NCBI RefSeq assembly: GCF_003316695.1
Contig: NZ_PDKB01000009.1
Coordinates: 1 to 64,000, forward strand
Reading direction: 5' to 3'
Origin: Aliarcobacter vitoriensis
GTDB lineage: Bacteria; Campylobacterota; Campylobacteria; Campylobacterales; Arcobacteraceae
DNA: 64,000 nt
Numbering within the stretch: the first letter of the stretch is position 1; each line of letters opens with the position of its first letter. Of the stretch, positions 62,919 to 64,000 are shown one piece after another. The notes below the pieces were generated by a model. That model was given only the letters and a program-made list of their open reading frames with translations, did not search any database and was not told the origin of the DNA. Made by a program: the position numbers and the translations under genes.

Positions 62919-63866
62919 ATGTCTTATAATTTTACATTAAATGATATGGAAGCTTATAAATTTTCTTCAAATAAAAATGATATTATAGTTACTTTTCCAA
63001 AAGAGATAGGTTTTATATCTACTTTAAAATATAAAATTACAGAGGATATTTTATTATTAAAAACAAAAATTCTAACTAGTGAAAAAATACTGTTACATGC
63101 TAATTCAAAAATTAAAGGATTAGTTATAAATATTGTACTTGATGGAGAGAACAATATAATAGATAATAACTTTAAAAGGGAAGAAAATTTTAAAAAAAAC
63201 AGTTCTTGTATAAAATATATGAATGAGTATGATACAACAACAATTTTAGATAAAAATTCAAATTCTTTGGGAATAATAATAGAAGATAAGTTTTTAGAAA
63301 AGAATTTTAATGATATTTTTGATTTAAACTCTTTTGAAAATTTTCCAAGTGTAACTTTAAAAAATCAAATTTCAAAAAATATAAATCTAGCAAAAGAGCT
63401 TTTTAATTCTCCTTTTGAAGGTAAGTTACATGATATTTATCTTCAAAGTAAAGTCTTTGAGATAATTTATAATGAATTTAGTGAAATTATGAATCATAAA
63501 ATTTACAATGATGATAAAAAAGTAAAACTAAATCAAGATGATATTGAAGCTTTGTACAAAGCAAAAGATATTATTTTAACAAGTCAAGAGTTTCCTGATT
63601 TAGTAACTTTATCTAAAAAAGTTGCTTTAAATCAGTTTAAACTTAAATATGGATTTAGACAACTTTTTAATACAAGTCCTGGAAATATGATACTTGAGCA
63701 AAAAATGATTTATGCAAAACAGTTACTTGAAACAAGCGAATTTTCTATTTCTGAGATTTCAAACTTTGTAGGATACAAATATCAATCTAATTTTACAAAT
63801 GCTTTTATTAAGTTTTTTGGCGTTTTACCAAAAGATATTATGGTACAAAGAAAGTATTACTATTAA
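62919..63866 (+). CDS. AraC-family regulator (PchR-like)
   Basis: The protein has 315 residues. The N-terminal 200 residues are not a typical cupin by eye; the C-terminal pair of helix-turn-helix units is clear (FPDLVTLSKKVALNQFKLKY, ISEISNFVGYKYQSNFTNAF) with FGVLPKDIM. PchR-like regulators activate siderophore receptor genes in response to the intracellular siderophore. Divergent from the receptor with 110 bases between. Confidence 0.9.
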   Translation: MSYNFTLNDMEAYKFSSNKNDIIVTFPKEIGFISTLKYKITEDILLLKTKILTSEKILLHANSKIKGLVINIVLDGENNIIDNNFKREENFKKNSSCIKYMNEYDTTTILDKNSNSLGIIIEDKFLEKNFNDIFDLNSFENFPSVTLKNQISKNINLAKELFNSPFEGKLHDIYLQSKVFEIIYNEFSEIMNHKIYNDDKKVKLNQDDIEALYKAKDIILTSQEFPDLVTLSKKVALNQFKLKYGFRQLFNTSPGNMILEQKMIYAKQLLETSEFSISEISNFVGYKYQSNFTNAFIKFFGVLPKDIMVQRKYYY

Positions 63867-63878
63867 GTAATACTTTTT
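63851..63878. terminator. Bidirectional terminator
   Basis: AAAGTATTAC and GTAATACTTT form a perfect 10-base-pair stem around TATTAA, which contains the AraC-type stop. The minus-strand partial gene ends 1 base beyond it. Confidence 0.8.
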
Positions 63879-64000
63879 ATTTTATATAGTTTTCTTTTTT
63901 ATCAACACTATCTAACTCTTGTCCTATTTCTTGATATCTTTTAAAGTAGTATGTTACAAATAAGTTTATGTTTTCATCATTTGGCATAAAGTATTTTTCT
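63877..64000 (-). CDS. 3' end of an unrecognised gene
   Basis: The minus strand is open from the window edge to a TAA at 63877-63879 and encodes about 40 C-terminal residues including YFMPNDENINLFVTYYFKR and QELDSVDKKENYIK. No family recognised. The codon use looks like the neighbours. The start lies outside the window. Confidence 0.7.
   Translation of the reverse strand, partial: EKYFMPNDENINLFVTYYFKRYQEIGQELDSVDKKENYIK

Overview
The window is a single AT-rich stretch (under 30% G+C by eye) that looks like the chromosome of a member of the Campylobacterota, most likely an Arcobacter/Aliarcobacter-type bacterium. The evidence is gene order and protein style. The run rplU-rpmA-obgE-proB-fmt, then birA-parA-parB-atpF'-atpFHAGDC-tolQRAB-pal-ybgF-slyD-fabD-mtn, is the order known from Campylobacter jejuni, with short-form ProB, a BirA without a DNA-binding domain and a split b/b' ATP synthase stalk. 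No rRNA, tRNA, insertion sequence, prophage or CRISPR array was seen.

Layout. 1-2171: 3' part of a TonB-dependent receptor with an STN signalling domain; the window opens in a G7 run inside it. 2186-2320: a structured repeat, found again at 40599-40729 behind a second receptor. 2579-6087: housekeeping block 1. 6091-13359: genes inserted between fmt and birA relative to C. jejuni: an AEC transporter, a five-gene minus-strand iron operon (imelysin, di-haem oxidoreductase, second imelysin, sterol-desaturase-like enzyme, di-haem cytochrome c peroxidase) behind an exact Helicobacter-type Fur box, and atpE. 13478-28510: housekeeping block 2 (biotin ligase, chromosome partitioning, ATP synthase, Tol-Pal, SlyD, FabD, MTA/SAH nucleosidase). 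28578-36494: metabolism and stress genes (aspA, half-size asparaginase, DJ-1/PfpI protein, family II pyrophosphatase, MscS channel, AraC regulator, leuA, sodB). leuA is preceded by a 20-codon leader ORF.

36671-40595 is a FecI/FecR/STN-receptor surface-signalling cassette. 40799-43760 is an accessory island of two toxin-antitoxin-like modules. In the first, a HipA-family kinase is divergent from an AbiEi-like regulator; the 135-bp gap holds two exact consensus sigma-70 promoters back to back, each next to a copy of the same 22-bp perfect palindrome. The second is a ParE/RelE-like toxin with its antitoxin. 43826-48152: agmatinase-like ureohydrolase and a pstSCAB-type phosphate importer. 48329-53507: AlkC-like glycosylase, YceI, YbaK, a small membrane protein, an EamA transporter, a truncated globin and a split LetA. 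53497-56142: a seven-MCE-domain LetB-like protein. 56225-60598: catalase with its ankyrin partner, then a YgiW/QseBC-like stress module. 60721-63866: a third TonB receptor divergent from an AraC regulator. The window ends in the 3' end of an unrecognised minus-strand gene.

Working together, many accessory genes concern iron and oxidative stress: three outer-membrane receptors, FecIR signalling, imelysins, haem enzymes, Fe-SOD and catalase. The best candidates for undescribed biology are the HipA/AbiEi pair with its twin-operator promoter, the receptor-associated repeat, and the leuA leader paired with a LeuA that lacks its feedback domain.
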